This document shows, piece after piece, positions 13,901 through 28,900 of a stretch of DNA of 64,000 bases. The stretch is taken from contig OZ026551.1 in the NCBI GenBank assembly GCA_964020155.1, positions 2,534,018 to 2,598,017 on the forward strand, in the 5' to 3' direction. The stretch's first letter is position 1. Every line of letters starts with the position of its first letter. Origin of the DNA: Chondrilla cf. caribensis (taxonomy: Eukaryota; Porifera; Demospongiae; Chondrillida; Chondrillidae). The notes beneath the pieces were generated by a model. The model worked only from the letters and a program-made list of their open reading frames with translations, had not been told where the DNA came from and searched no databases. The translations under genes and the position numbers were made by a program.

Positions 13901-16900
13901 GCTTCAGATGTGTTTTTTACATAGGGGATGGTAACAAAGGTGGGATTGGAGGAGGTTTCATCTTGGCTGGGCTGTGCTTGGGTCAATTGTGGTGGGTTTT
14001 CGATTAGATTCCTAGGGTATCCATTTATCTCGAGGGCCTGGGCTACTCTTACTTCTTCTTCATCTATGGCAGAGGGTGAGGACGGGAGGTTGTGGGCTCG
14101 GTGGTTTAAAGTTCTTATTACAGCTAACTTGTGTGCAATGGGATGATTGGAATGGAAATCTAGGTATTTATCTGTGTGGGTGGGTTTCCTATAAACTGTG
14201 GTGTTCAGGGTCTTATCAGGGCTATGGGAAACAAGTACATCTAAAAAGGCTAGTTTTGATTCAGATTCTTTCTCTATTGTAAATTGTATTGTCTCTTCTA
14301 TGGAATTGATGTGGTGGTGGAACTTATCTATTTCTTGAGTTTTGAGGACACAAAAGGTATCATCTACATAACGCTTCCAGAACTTAGGTGGATGGGGGTA
14401 AGTGGCGAGGGCTCTAGATTCTATATCCTCCATTACTAGGTCTGCAACTACGACTGACACTGGGGATCCCATTGCGGTGCCATGGATCTGTTGGTAGAAT
14501 GTTTCACGGAAAGCGAAAAAGGTGGCATCTAGGCATAGTTCTAGAAGGGACACTATTTCATTAGGGGTCAAGGAGGTTCGGTTGGATAGGCTGGTGTCAT
14601 CTTGGAGACGCTGATGAGCTACTTTGGTGGCTAACTGGGTCGGTATCTTTGTAAAAAGGGATACAACATCAAAGGACACAAGGAGTTCATCTACTTCTAC
14701 TGTCTGTGAGGTAATAAATTTGGCAAAATCAAAGGAATTACGGACATGGTGTTCTGTTTTGCCTACTAAAGGGGACAGGATGTCAACTAGGTGTTTGGAG
14801 AGGGCATATGTAGGAGATGTCACGAAGGAAACTATTGGCCTAAGGGGGACTTCTGGTTTATGAATCTTGGGTAGGGCATAGAGTAAGGGTATGTGACCAG
14901 CTGAGCTACGTAGTTTGTTATACCGGGATTTAGAGAGGTGGCCTGATCTGTGTAGGTCTAAAAGGATGGAGTTCATCTTTCTCTGAAGTGAAGGGGTAGG
15001 GTCTTTAGGGAGTGGTTTATAGGTGGCGGTATCTGACAACATGCTCGTTACTTTATTGTCGTAAGACTCTTTATCCATAACTACAGTGGCACGGCCTTTA
15101 TCGGCAGGGAGTATCATGAGACTGGTATCTTTCTGTAACTGGCTAAGGGCTTTGGTTTCTTCCGGGTAGAGGTTAGTGGTTGTTTTCTTAGCTTTATTGA
15201 GGGCACCTATGACCTGGGAGCGGGCTTTATCTACTGTGTCTTTAGGGAGGTTGGTTCGCCTTAGGGCATCTTCTACCGAGGCTACAATCTTTGGAGTGGG
15301 GATTTTCTTTGGGGCTACAGCAAAATTAAGGCCTTTTGCGAGGACTGATTGTTGGGGCTGCGTAAGGGATTTTGAGGAAAGGTTTACAACCCAGTTTCTG
15401 GGGACAGGTTTACTGCTATTCTTACGATTACGTTCTAGGAGGCTATTAAACTTGCGGATTTGGGTGGCTTTGGACTTCTGGTACACATGATTTGTAAGGG
15501 AAACGCGGTGTTCTTCAAGTTCCTGGAAGTGGCCTGGTTGTAGTGTAAACTCTAGTTGTCTGCGCTGAAAATAGAGGTCGGTTTCTAGCTCGCGAGTTTC
15601 TTTGTAACATCCTTGGATACGGGCTCCTAAAAAGTGGCGTGATGCGTTGTTGGCGATACGATAACCTTCGACTGTTCTCACTAAGGGTTTCACTTGTAGG
15701 TATCTAGGTATGACGTTGTACTGTCTACATCTCCTGTTGAAAGTTGTGTGTTGCTTGTGCTTCGCGATCTTGGTCGATGTCTTGACGTAGTAGCGCGCAG
15801 CTTGCAGGGTTTGTACTCCATAACGGTCTCTGATCAATGCGAAAATGGTTGAACGGCTAGGTGTAGTCATATATCGCAAAATTCAATGAATCAATTCTTT
15901 ATTGAGACTTTAAAAAATGTTGAAATTATTGGTACACGTTACAAAAAAATCAGTCAATATTTTTTAGTTATGTACATTCAGAATATTTTCCAGGGTTGAT
16001 GTGCATCTGCCAATTTGTAGCCATTTTTGGGATCCTTTTCAATGACCTTGTTTATTAGCACTTTAAGGATGCTTAATTTTACACAGGGTCTTTATAGTGG
16101 ACCCTGAAAAAATGCAGATGCTCATCACCCCAAATAACATACTGCATTTGTAAACAAGGGAATAACTGATCATTTCCATGACTATATAAAAAATTGACCT
16201 TCTTTTCTATATACTCTAGGCAGGAAATTGATTGAAAAAGCTGTAACCGCTGATAAAATATTGTACTTTTGGATGAAAATTATGCACCAGTAGATGGCTA
16301 TAGATGAATTTTAAATTGGTACCAAATTAAAAAGTGTATCATTATCTGAAGACTTGCTGTTACTCGCCACTCCACTTCAGTTATGTTATTGAATTCATTC
16401 AAACTAAAATTCAACCTTTTTGAAAAGATACAGAGCTATGACACCCGCTTGACGAATTTAATTCGGTCAAGAGGAGTCACATGCTAAGATGACATAATGA
16501 CGCATAATTAACTATGATGTTTGGTTAAGTGAGGTTGGAAATAAATTATGTCATCACAAATTATGCTGATTGACATAAGGCAGATAAGTATAATTATGAT
16601 GCACCTGTAGCACAATGAATTGTAAGGTTATGCCTTTTGGTGTTCAGATAATTTGAGTTTGATAATTTTAATAATTGAAGATAACTTCATTGAATAACCA
16701 TAGATAAACTGCATTGTCTTCCTTTATACTAGTCAATTGTTTTTTTGTATCTTCCATATGTAAAACACTGCAGATATTCACAGGGTAGGTACTGTGTTCA
16801 CATTCATTTTTTCATGTTTGGTTGCATTCTATCTAATAAGTCAATCTTTTATATGATGCTTGTTTTAGAATTGCAGGGTAATTCTGAAAAGGAAAGAATA

Positions 16901-19900
16901 AGTACAAAAAATGATGCAATACTTTTTAACTTTCACCCTGTTGAAGTTGCCAACAGAAATATGTTGGTGTACCCTGCTGATGATAAGCGAAGACTTCATG
17001 TCCCACACTATTGCATTGTTCAAGCCTCGAATCGCTTCACATTATTAAGCCTGGTGGTGTATTTAATGGATCATCCTCTTACCAATTACAACCATCTAGA
17101 AGCCATATTGGTTCCTGTCAATATCAACAAGTTGGCTTATAATTTTTTCCACAAATTTTACGAGATGTACCAAGGTGTTACAGTTGCAGTGATATTGACA
17201 GAATCCTCAAATTTCACCATGGATCATGGGATAATCACTCTTGCTCCTCCACAAGGTTAGTTGCAATAAAATTGATTGCAGGATCATTGTATATAGCAGT
17301 TTTGTCTAAGTGAGAAATATTATGATTTTGTCTTGGTATTTCTGTGAATAACAAGCAAACCAACTTGTTTGAAAGCACGTTTTGAGCAATTGTGTGAAAG
17401 GCTAATCTCTTATAAATCACAACAATCAGAGTTTAATGGCACGTGGCTCCAAATTAAAACTACGTTTTAGACCAGAGCAGCAGAAAATAGGGATGGCAAC
17501 TGGATGTTAGGGAATAGTATAAATTAATTCAGCATGAACACCATCGTACTTGTACCAACATTTCCAGAGTGATAATGTTTTGGAGCAGATTATATGATAA
17601 TTGTTTTGTATTGAAGTACTTTGTGAATGAATAATTTTTGATGTCCATCTTAAGAAATAAGTTTGTGGAGAAAAATTTGTTTTGTAACAGTATCCTGCAT
17701 GTGCTTATATGTCAGCAGATGTGAGAAAAGGGACATAAAAACACTGATAATGGTCAAAAAAATTATAGTGTAAATTTTATTGAACTTTTGCTTTTTGCAA
17801 TAAGTATGCTTTCAAAGTTTAGTACAATGATCTCTGCAACAAGTGTGGTGACCATAAAATGTTAACTTTTCAAGTTTCTTTATCAAATACTGTAAGGAAT
17901 TATGCGATCCTTTTCTCTGATTCACTCACAATCTAGCCATGGCTCCATGTAATTGAATCTAGTACAGAATGACTTTTAGAAGTATTTTTGTATGCGAATA
18001 AGTGATAAATTCATTTCATATTTGCGGATATTAACTACAATGTTCTACATTATTTTAGAATCTAGATTAGGTATGAACAAAAAGGAGAGGAAAAGATTTT
18101 CACGTGAGTACCTGTAATGTAGTGCAATAGCATTATATTCCTTAATATAGCCCCTCCCAGTATGTAAACCACAAAATCATGTTTAGGGGCTGCCTTTTAC
18201 AGCCCCTATACGCAGGTATGACATGTCAGTAATGGTAAAATTGCCGTTCCAATAAATCGTATGAAATTGGCTAATGTTCCAATTCCGGTGGGTTTTATCG
18301 AGGCTACTGGGATACACTTAACTCATCTAAATTTTTACCGATAGAGAGATGTTTATTTATTGCTGTTATGGAGATGTCACCACATTCCTTGCATAGGAAG
18401 AAAAGAAACGGATTTCAAATATGACATCTCGACAACAATCATAGATACAAACATCTCTATCAGTGGAAATTTAGATTTACCTTGCAAGAACATTTTGGTG
18501 GTGATAACAGCTTTATATCTTTCATAAAACCCACAAGAATGCCAGAAGAATCACATGTGAATCACTACCGTGATATATCCATTTCATGTACATGTCACGA
18601 GTTATGAATCATGTAATTGTTACTCAATGACATCCCGGGAAAGCTAGTGTCACAATAAGTGCCTAAAGCTCATCCTCAAGGCAATTCACTATAATATATC
18701 TACTTATTGGCATGATTCACAAGAAAATATTACTTCTTGAATGGCAAATTTTGCAAATACTGTTGTAATGGTCCTGAGAGATGCATGATAATCATGTGAC
18801 TGCTCATGACTTGCCTCCAAATTAGGTGATTTGATTGTTTACATAACTTTGAAACTGCAAGTCATTGGTTTCCGCTTTCAATGCTGACATGCCCTGCCAT
18901 ATTTTCATTTCAACTTCTAGTATATTATGCTTGATATATTTGAGTGGCTCTGACATTTGGTGAAAATTTTCAAAATTATTCTGACATCATTCGATATGTA
19001 TGTCATAGAAGAACTTATTCCCGTTGGAAGCGCTCAAATATCATACTCTGTTCACAGGATATGGACCGTTTCACAGACACCCTGTCTACAATATAACTTG
19101 AGAATGACTCACTTTGGATATATTCCATTGCAGTCTGTATATTCAAGGCGTCACGTTTACTCAAACTTGTAAAGAAAGGTACTGGAGAGAGGTTTGTGAT
19201 TTCTGCGGAGAATTGGCAATCATATACTTCTTATTTATGCTCAAGGTTTCTGCCAAACTCTGCATAATAACAAAATGGCATGGTTCTGAGAGCTGAATCC
19301 AATAGTGTATCTCAAGATGCACTAGTCGCATGACAATTTCACTTTCAGAGAACGTTCTACTAATGATTCAGAGTCAATTTTCACAAAAACATAATTTTGA
19401 AATTTCAAAGCCTAATAAGTATGTTGTCATCATAACCACAATGTTTACTGTTCACCAAGTGGACTCTTTTATCAGAGCAGCTCACATATATATAATTTAT
19501 AATATGAACTCCTATGTGTAACCGCAGCAGTAAACTTATATGCTAATTGTATTGCTCCAAGAAATAGAAATTAGGCTGGAATGCTTGACCAAGCATTATA
19601 TCTTCCACAGGATAGTTATAACGAGCATCCATACTTAGGAGATTTTAGGCATTTAATGATTGGAATGTTAAACAATTATTACTTACGTCATGACTCATGG
19701 ATAACTGATTGCACAATAAAATTGCTGAAATGCTATCAGGATACATTCAAACATTATCTCCACTTGTAGTAGGTGAAATTAAACTCATGCACTAGAAAAC
19801 AGATCAGATCAGGCCAAAACGCCTATAACATTGACATTCTAAACAATATTCCATTTACACAAAAGGTTTACAATTGAGTTTTGGGTTTGTGTTAGTTTTA

Positions 19901-22900
19901 GATTTTAGGTTTGAGGTTTACAATTACAAACCTTAAGAACCCACGCACACTATTCATCCCAGTACAAACTTTAGATACATTCCAAGTTATTGTGGGTCAC
20001 AGACAATCTTCATGAACCTTGCAATATTCGAAGTGACGGCTTTTACATCATAACACCTTACGTAACAACCATAGAAACGTCACATTAAATGGCAGTGCAA
20101 CCTTAGCCCAAGCCCTCAAATACCCCTAAATGTGAGTATTGAGCATTACATTATGACATCACTGTAGATGATGTAATGTGAAAATGGTCTACCAGAGCTA
20201 ATTAATGAAAGGGCTGATCTGATGCATATATATTCCTCACTTGTATTTGGTATTACTCTTTTCTTCCAAAAATCTATTAAATAAAACTGACAAACTCCAG
20301 ATCTATACATTGTGCTGAATTAATTTACATGGATTACACATAGGCGTAGGAACCAGGGGGCACCTGGGGCAGCCCACCCCTCTCCCCTTGAAATAAATTA
20401 TTTAAAATGCCTATAGAGAAGTTAGTGAGAAAATTTCAGAGTTGTGTATTGGGTACAATTGTAGTTAGCATACTGTCTACCTGACAACATATAAAGTTAC
20501 TTATCAAAGAGCTAACGCTATCGTTCCCAAAAAATGGATTGAAAAAAAAGAACGAACTTGAGAGTTGAGAAAAATAATTTTGAGAGCAGTCATTAGTGTC
20601 ACATGATATGGAAGTCATGTGATTAGCCACATGGTAGAATAAAATGGCCGCCCAACAAACTGCTATCTACCTGGTCAAGCAAATGCGGTATGTGAGGTAT
20701 ACATACAAAAACTGCTACAAATATTATAATAACAATATTAATGGTGGGAACATGATAGATAAAGCATAGCAGAATTTTGCTCCACATGCATGGTGTTCTA
20801 ACGAGTCATTGTATACCATAAACATGTTAATCAATTATAAAGTATGATGAAGGAGCATCATTCACATAACCTAAACATACCAAATGGAAATAATAATACG
20901 TACGCATATATACCAGTATACACTTACAAGGAGAAAGCGACTACTTCATCTATATTTTTTCATACCAAGTAATAGCCAATGACTGTTTTTGAATTGATTG
21001 AAAGTTTTAGCAGCCCAAAGGTTTACTCCACTAAAGTGGCCCATGACCGCAATATCACAAAAAATTGCTACGGAAACGGAGTTAATGTCCAGAGGGTTCG
21101 AGGTTGAACTGCAATGCAAATTTTTTGCTATATACATGGGTTCATATTAATCAGTCATGATAAACATCTGTAATTGTTAATATTTCATGTGGTTTTTTTT
21201 ATTATTTTTAGCACACCAAAAGCCACATTCAATTACAACTGTAATAGTACAGTATCCTTGGAGTGTTAAAACAGCACTTGAAAGCGTCCAGGAAGTATGG
21301 AAAAATATTGCAAGCATGGAGTGGGTGAGTGCATACTTGTCATGAGGTACATGTTAATTTCTCCCTTTTCTCCGAGTACTAATTTTGCTTGAGTGGAATA
21401 AAACACCTAGTCTTGTGGTTTATTTGTGTTCTCTTAAGCTGATAGTAGTGTCCATTTGCAATTGCACTGTTTTACAATGAGAAAAACTGTTATTGCTACC
21501 ATATTATGTTGTATTTATTACTGGCTTAGCTGCCCCAACAGATCATCACACACATATGCAATTTGCCAGCTAGTAAAATCTCTTAATTCCTTTACCTATC
21601 AATTCAATCAATCATTCATGCCAAAGCCACTTCAAGTTTTATTCCAATGCATGAATGACACTAATTGTAATCTGTATAATGTAAATTTGTGACTTATTCT
21701 ATTTCCTTTACTTACTTACCTGTAATAAATTAATTTCTTTATCATGACTAACAACTCTTATATTACCAATTCTGTTTTGCCTTGCAGTCTGTGCATGTTC
21801 TTTGTACTAGTTGTTAATAGTAGCCCCTGGCAATGGGCCTCTGCGGGTATAACATGTGAGATTCGAGGGTGCAGACCTGAATTTTTCTGGTTATAAAACA
21901 ATTAAATCACAGGTTGTGTGGGCGAGTTATACACAATCTGCATGATAATCAGTGACATTTCCAACACACGAATTCAAATGTACGAATAAACAGCAGCAAC
22001 TGTATGCTTTCTCTTCCTTTTATAGATTGTCTATTATTAAAATGTTTCTTTTGACAAGATTCACCTATTTTTATGCTTATTCTGTACGGAGAGACACCAG
22101 TCGCACTAGTGAAATGTGGGCATCAGAATTACACATTCGTGCTTACGTAGTCTGAACCTTGTGACAGTAATGTGATTTGAAGGACTGTTCTAGGGTTTGA
22201 TCATAGCTGAACTTCTCAAGAAAAGGCAGAATGCTAAACTACAGCCCAAAGCTATATACGTATGCATCAACATTGGGTAGAAGAAGGATAAAACTAACTG
22301 ATATTTGCTCCTATTGTCAACATGTGAAGGATTATGTTTTCATTTCTTGCCACAATCTAACAAAGCCATCATATCTCAGGAATGAGGGGAGAAATCAACA
22401 AGCAACGCAGTGAGAAGTTAGGTATCATTATTGCATGGGAATGTTTCAAGCTGGAAAGTTGAATTCGTGCTTTCGTTAAATATTCTGCCTTTTTTGAAAG
22501 CCTTCTTTCATATATGTGGTAGGATCTGAGAAAAGGGGGATTATCGCGCTGTTTTGTAAACAGAGATACGGGTCAAAACATGTTTTCATGTAATTTTTTC
22601 GATTTTCTTTTTCTGCGATAATTTCAATCTAAACGTTTAGTAGAATGTTCCCTGTAAGCGCAGAGACCATTCGAACTTGCGTTATGGAGCTATGGCTGAT
22701 TTATTGTTTATCGAGAATACGCCATTTTATTCGATACGCAGTTATGCGGTTACCGCCGTGTAAGCGCGCAAAGAAAAATAACGTTATTGTTAGATTTACT
22801 TTATTGTAATGACCTAAAGATAGCTAGCCGATAAGCATGACTGAATTTCGAATACTTTACTTTCTAATTTAACGCATAAATAATAATGAAATAATATAGC

Positions 22901-25900
22901 CCAGATGATGGAACAAATTATACGAAGATATACGGAATGTTCGGAAGTAATCCTATAATCGCCATTTCTCGGAAACGTGGTTTCGTTTACCATAACATAC
23001 TTTCGCATGTATCTTCGGAACCGAATTAGCTATACGGAAATTTCAAGCGGCATTCTGTAGATTAGTATACGTGTTTTAACTAGGTATGGTTAACTCGGAA
23101 TCGATTGTTAGCGCGATAATACCCCTTTTCTCAGATCCTGTCACATATAACTGCATGCAGAACATTTCCATCAAATGAGAAAGTTATGAAGAATCATAGT
23201 TATAATGGAAAAGAAGTGTTTAAAATATTCTTTCTTGCATTGAACTGTTCCTGGAGGACAAAAAGGCCAAAAATAAGGAAAATTTTTCAGCGACCATTTT
23301 GTTTACGACACTGATCTCACATGTCATACCTGCATATCCAGTTTAAATAAGATTCCCTGATACTTGATACCTGATACCTGATACCTGATATCAATTGTGC
23401 ATGAGGGCAAAATATATTCAAGTGTGAAGTGGAATTCACATGATCTAAAATATCCAAATTTTTGGATATTTTGTGGATATAATCTACATAATATACCCAA
23501 TCTTTCAATCTTACTTGTTCTCACATACATGAAAGCAGAGTAAAACAAACAAAGTATATCACCAATCAGATAATTTTAGTTTACAGTTTCATATGGGACA
23601 CGTTATTGTTCAATAGGCTGTGATATACATGTTCTTCACTTGAAACAATAAATTTAAGGACATGGACTGTTGTCATGGTGGAAATATGGATATTTTTTCA
23701 CAGATATGTCCACAACTGTGATATACATTAATTGTTTCAAGTGAAGAACATGCATGTGTATGAATTCAAGTGATGACATGTAAACAACAGTAACAGTTAT
23801 CAACTGCCGCCACAATTGGCCTTTATGGATCAGTGCTTTTTCAGAAAAAATGTCCTTTATATTCTGCTTCCTGTGCTGAGATTGCAATATAACATTGGTA
23901 ATTTTTTACTGGAGTCTAAAAATGTTTAGAACCATCCAGAATTTTTCAAAGTATTCTAGTAAATACAGCTATTATTTCCCTAAGGGCCATCATAATTATA
24001 TATCATGCAATACTGTCATAGTTAAATCACCTACACAATAGCTCACATAACCTCAAACCAGAATGTTATCAATGACACTATGTCCTACCCGCAAAGATAT
24101 TTTTGAAATCATTATTGTCCACGCTTCATGGAGTTAACAACACATTAGGCTACCTTTTCAATGTACATATCACAATCCAATTGCACAAAATAGACTATGT
24201 CTACAATGCAGTATCTTTTCATTTCTAGTCAAGTTTCTTCATATATTTGATTTGAATTGTAGCCTGATGGAGTACCAGATCTATTGCAACCAGTTGTAAA
24301 GAGCACTGGTAGCCAACATTTGCCTTTCCATATCTTGGCTGTAGCAAGAATAGCAAAAAGCAGGTTAGTATCTTAAAAATATTGCATAATTAAACTGACA
24401 TCATCATGTTCAGCTGAACAAGGGTCTTATCTAAGTTTTCATTAAACCATTAGTGCATTTATTATTCTTATACCCATTTAATATCAGCATCATAATAATA
24501 TTATTTGATATAGATTATTCATAGATTGTTGGTTATGAATATGAAACATACCAATGAAGGGACTATTAAAGCAATATCTATAGGCTGTATCATACTGCAT
24601 TCGTAGACTATCTGTTCTCCTTGTTTCTAAAACTAATTCAATGGCAATTCAAAGAGCAGGTTCTACTTGAGTGAAGTAAACAGAATATTTTCCAACATTC
24701 TGGCTTAATTGTGTCTTTCAACCAAGTTTGGGCAATATTCTATTATGGGTCAAATTGTGGTAGGACCTGAGAAAAGGAGTAATGTTGTGCTGTTGCAGAA
24801 ACTGAGAGGATGACTCAAAACCTGTTTTCATGTAATTTTTTTCCATTATTTTCAGCAATAAATCCAATCTAATCGTTTAGTAGAGAGTTCCCTGAAAGCA
24901 CAGACTATTTGAACTTGTGTTTTGGAGCTATGGCTGATTTATTGTATATCGAAAATATGCAATTTAATTCCATAAGCAGTTCTGCGTTTACCACCGTGTA
25001 TGCGTGCAAAGAAAAAACATTATTGTTACATGTACTTTATTGTAATGACCTGAAGATAGCTAGCCCACACGCATGCTAAATTTCAAATACTTTATCTTCT
25101 CATTTCACGTATATTAAGTAATAATAAAGTAATAATATAGCCCAGATGATATCACAAATTATACAAAGATATACAGAATGTTCAAAAGTAAAAACATATA
25201 CTCGCCTTTCTCGGGAATGTGGTTTCATTGGGCATAACATTCTTTCGCGTGCATCTTCAGAAACAAAGTAGCCATACTGAAAGTTTAAGCTGTAACCTAT
25301 AGATTAATACATGTGTTTTAACTTGGTATGGTTAACTCGGAATCAATTTTTGGCACGGTATTACCCCTTTTCTCAGATCCTACCACAATTGTCTACATTC
25401 ATTTCATTATGCAGAACATATGCATTGTAATATTTAGAATATAGGCAAATCTGTGGCTACCTATTGATAACAATAACCATTTCTGTGAAATGTTCATCCT
25501 CATAATCTTTGGGATCAAGCCACTTCCAAGATCGATACCTAACTTGTCATTGTGGTACTCATTGATTTCATTTTCCATTCGTGAGGTGACATTTTTCAGT
25601 TTACAAGCTAGAAGTGAAAAACTAACCTTAGTCTAGTAGTTTTAGGTAGAAGTTTACATAATCTGCATTTTATAACAAATTTAGTCCACCTAAATGACAA
25701 GGACAAACATCTAGATTACTCACTGTCTTGAGGCACAGATTTCCAAAATATGATGCCTATTATACGTTTGTACATCAGTACAATGTTATAAAATGACACA
25801 ACATATGAAGACATAAATAGTAAAGGAAAAATAATAAGTTATGCGAAATTATAAAGGAACGGAAATGCCTATGGTTTTCTGCTGCGTTCACACCTCATCA

Positions 25901-28900
25901 TGCAGATTGCATGTGACTTACAAACACTATCTATGACTTAATTGTTGACTTTCTAACCACAATTTTCTACTGGGCACAATCAAATTCACATATTATACCT
26001 GTGAGTGATTTTTGAATACAATTATATGTATATATCATAACATAAATATTATCGTTGTGAGGAAATAGCCTCTGGGGTTCCTCAAGCGCAAGAGTACGAT
26101 CTATCCAGTATAGTCTGAGGTCATCACGTCTACAAAGACATCTGGACTCCTATCATTGGAGAGAAACTACTCATTGAGAATGAGGAAGGCAACGAGAACG
26201 ATACTCCTATTACGTTGGCACTTAATAAATGTACCAATAGTACAGGAACACAATAGACGTTTAACAAAAAATAGGCACTTAATAGCGAGCAGCGCTGAAC
26301 AACCAGCGTTCATGGTACCAATGTCACTACCAAAAAGCATTATGGAAGCACCAAAGAATGGACATATATATATGTCCTTTCTTTGGTGTTTCCATAATGC
26401 TTTTTGGTAGTGGCATTGGTAATTTAGTATTGGTATGTAAAATACTATAATAATTGTGACTATATACTGGATTTTTGTCTTCTATAATTTCATATCAGCT
26501 CTCGCGATAATTATCGCAAAACTATTTACCAAGCTATTTGTGAAGAAGATACAGCTACTACAGCAGCAAATTTTTTATCAATGAAGTAGGTTTATCAACC
26601 TATTATGTATATCATGTTTTCATCCATAGTTTTATTATGATGATCTTGAGCTTCACTGAATAACTAGGTACTAAAATGTCAGTTATTATATTTTGGCAAT
26701 GAACTAATGATGTCTTGTAATGAATGAAATGGTGAATATCATTAAAATTTTGGTAGGATTCTAAGGCTGAAAGAGCTTGCATCTCAAACCAGAGAGCATT
26801 TTGTTGCGGAATGCACTAAAGATATCATACAGGAAATATTTTGGAGTAAGTTGAATTTTTCTTAGCATGGAGACCTCAAAATGATGATGTATTCATTAAT
26901 GATGATGCATTCATTAACTACCATTATAACCAGTATTTGTCATATTTGTCATACTTAGTCAGATATAGACATTTGATGGGCAGTGTATACACAAGTGCTA
27001 ATAAAAGTGAAAAATATTCCTTATATATCAAATAATTCAATATCACCACATTGTGTATAGTTACAATAATTATTGGAAACAGTGAAACAATTTGAACAAT
27101 TTGAAAGTTGCATTGCAATGATACAAAGTATTTCCTCTACCAGCTCAGTGATATTGTGGAAGGTACAGGAGTAGGGGTATGATTGAAAATCTGTTCCTAT
27201 TGTGTATTATTTCTTCAATAGTCAATTGTGGGACTTACATGGTGTGTGTCATCATTCTCTATTAGAAAATTATACGGAAATAAGTACTAAAATGTATATT
27301 TTCTTCTCATGAAAGGCAAATGATCCTTATATGACAAATGCTGGTTATAATAGTAGTTGTGTATTAAACGTCATTCAAGAATGCATTCATAATGAGAACT
27401 AATGTTTAGCATGTATAATGTGTCAACACTTATAAAGGGCCATTGACAAGAGCATTTTATTATTCCATTATCTGATTAAATATTTAAACGTTTTAGATTT
27501 AAACACCTGCAACAGTTTAAGACCTTCAAGTCATTTGTAAATGGTCAATTTTGCTTGCTTCCAGTTTCGTTGTGAAATCAGACATTCTCAGTGATGATGA
27601 GGTATGATGTCACAAGGAGAGCCATTAGTACCGTTATTAAAACAAATCCAATATTGTTTTTTCAGTCCCCTTTGGGAACATTGGTTAATCTAATATCACT
27701 TAGGCTGTAATAGGCACTGTACATATTCTCTGCATTGTCATAGAGGTGTGTCAGAGGAAATGAGTGAGCTTTCAATCTCTGAATGGCTCTACAAGGAGAG
27801 ACTGTAATCAGGTCAAGTGCTGAAAGTCAGCAAACTTGACATAACTTGTGGTCAGTAACTTAACTTAACCTCTTCTGGGTCACCTTAGTGCACCACAGGG
27901 TATTGGATTGCCATGAAAGACTCAAGCATGACATTATTTCAGTTAGTCTTTCTCAAGCAGTTCTATAGATTGTAAAACAAGTTCTATGTTTTAGTCACAT
28001 ACAGCTACCCGCCATTAAACATAACAAGTCATAGATCTTTCTTGTTCTGGCAAAGAATTAAAAAATCAATATAACACCTTCCATTTTGTAATGCACATTT
28101 CCATTATAAAAGGAATCAGGCATGGGTCTACAAATTTGCAAACCCATAGAGGCAAGTTTATTGAACAAATTGATTATTGTTATTTGCTTTGTGTTTTCAT
28201 TGTAAACACTCTTTAATCTCCCTTTGATTGTCGTGGGTTTGCAAATTTGTGGACCCATGCTTGATTCCTTTATAATGGAAATGTGCATTACAAAATGGAA
28301 GGTGTTATATGTAGCCAGACAGAAAAGTACACATACTTGGTATTATGGTGAAATGATTGTGGCTATATTTCGATCAGATGTCCTTGAATAATTAGCATAG
28401 TATTTGTCTATTTCACACTTAGAGATTAATAACTAGATTGTACTTCATTTAAGATTTGATTTAGGTTTGTTAACTCCACTGGAATACTGCTGACGCAAGC
28501 ACTGAAGACTAACTGAAGCAACCCTTACAATGACAAGTTGAATGTCTACTATATTCCTTGAATTGAACTGTACAGAAGGGTGGCTCCATAATATGTGCAT
28601 TCAATCTAAGGGTATTCCTCACAGCCCAATAAGTCCATAGTTGTGTATAAAAGTGAATACTTCCTAGTAGGTGTTTGATCATCTACAATGTATCCAAACA
28701 TGTTTTGAAAATATAATATAATGCATGTACAGAAGTCTAATAAACACAAATGCAATATAATTCTATTTAAAACATTAAAATCAACTACTGAGCATCCTTA
28801 AAGGTCTGTTTTTATTTGAGAATCTATCAATTGCCAATCCATGAAATACAGTAAACTGTTTGAAGTGGTAAAGTTACATTTCTGTAACTTTATAGCCCCC

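Larger units (their letters stand above)
13274..15888 (-). mobile_element. Penelope-like retroelement with intact ORF
   Basis: One 2.4-kb reverse-strand frame fuses a reverse transcriptase and a GIY-YIG nuclease. The same 17 bases (tatcgcaaaattcaatg) stand at both element edges, 13274-13290 and 15872-15888, outside which a 15-16 bp duplication is found. This fits an insertion that kept only the last bases of an upstream pseudo-LTR plus a longer downstream one. The downstream region has a hammerhead-like motif. An insertion with clean duplications and an open ORF suggests a young copy. Confidence 0.9.

Noticed and set aside
13497..15490. Several plus-strand open frames
   Set aside because: They are antisense to the Penelope ORF.
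27565..27601. Mini-exon candidate (ccag acceptor, GTATG donor) between exons 9 and 10
   Set aside because: 37 bases do not satisfy the required 3n+2 length, and joining to exon 9 gives a stop after three codons.
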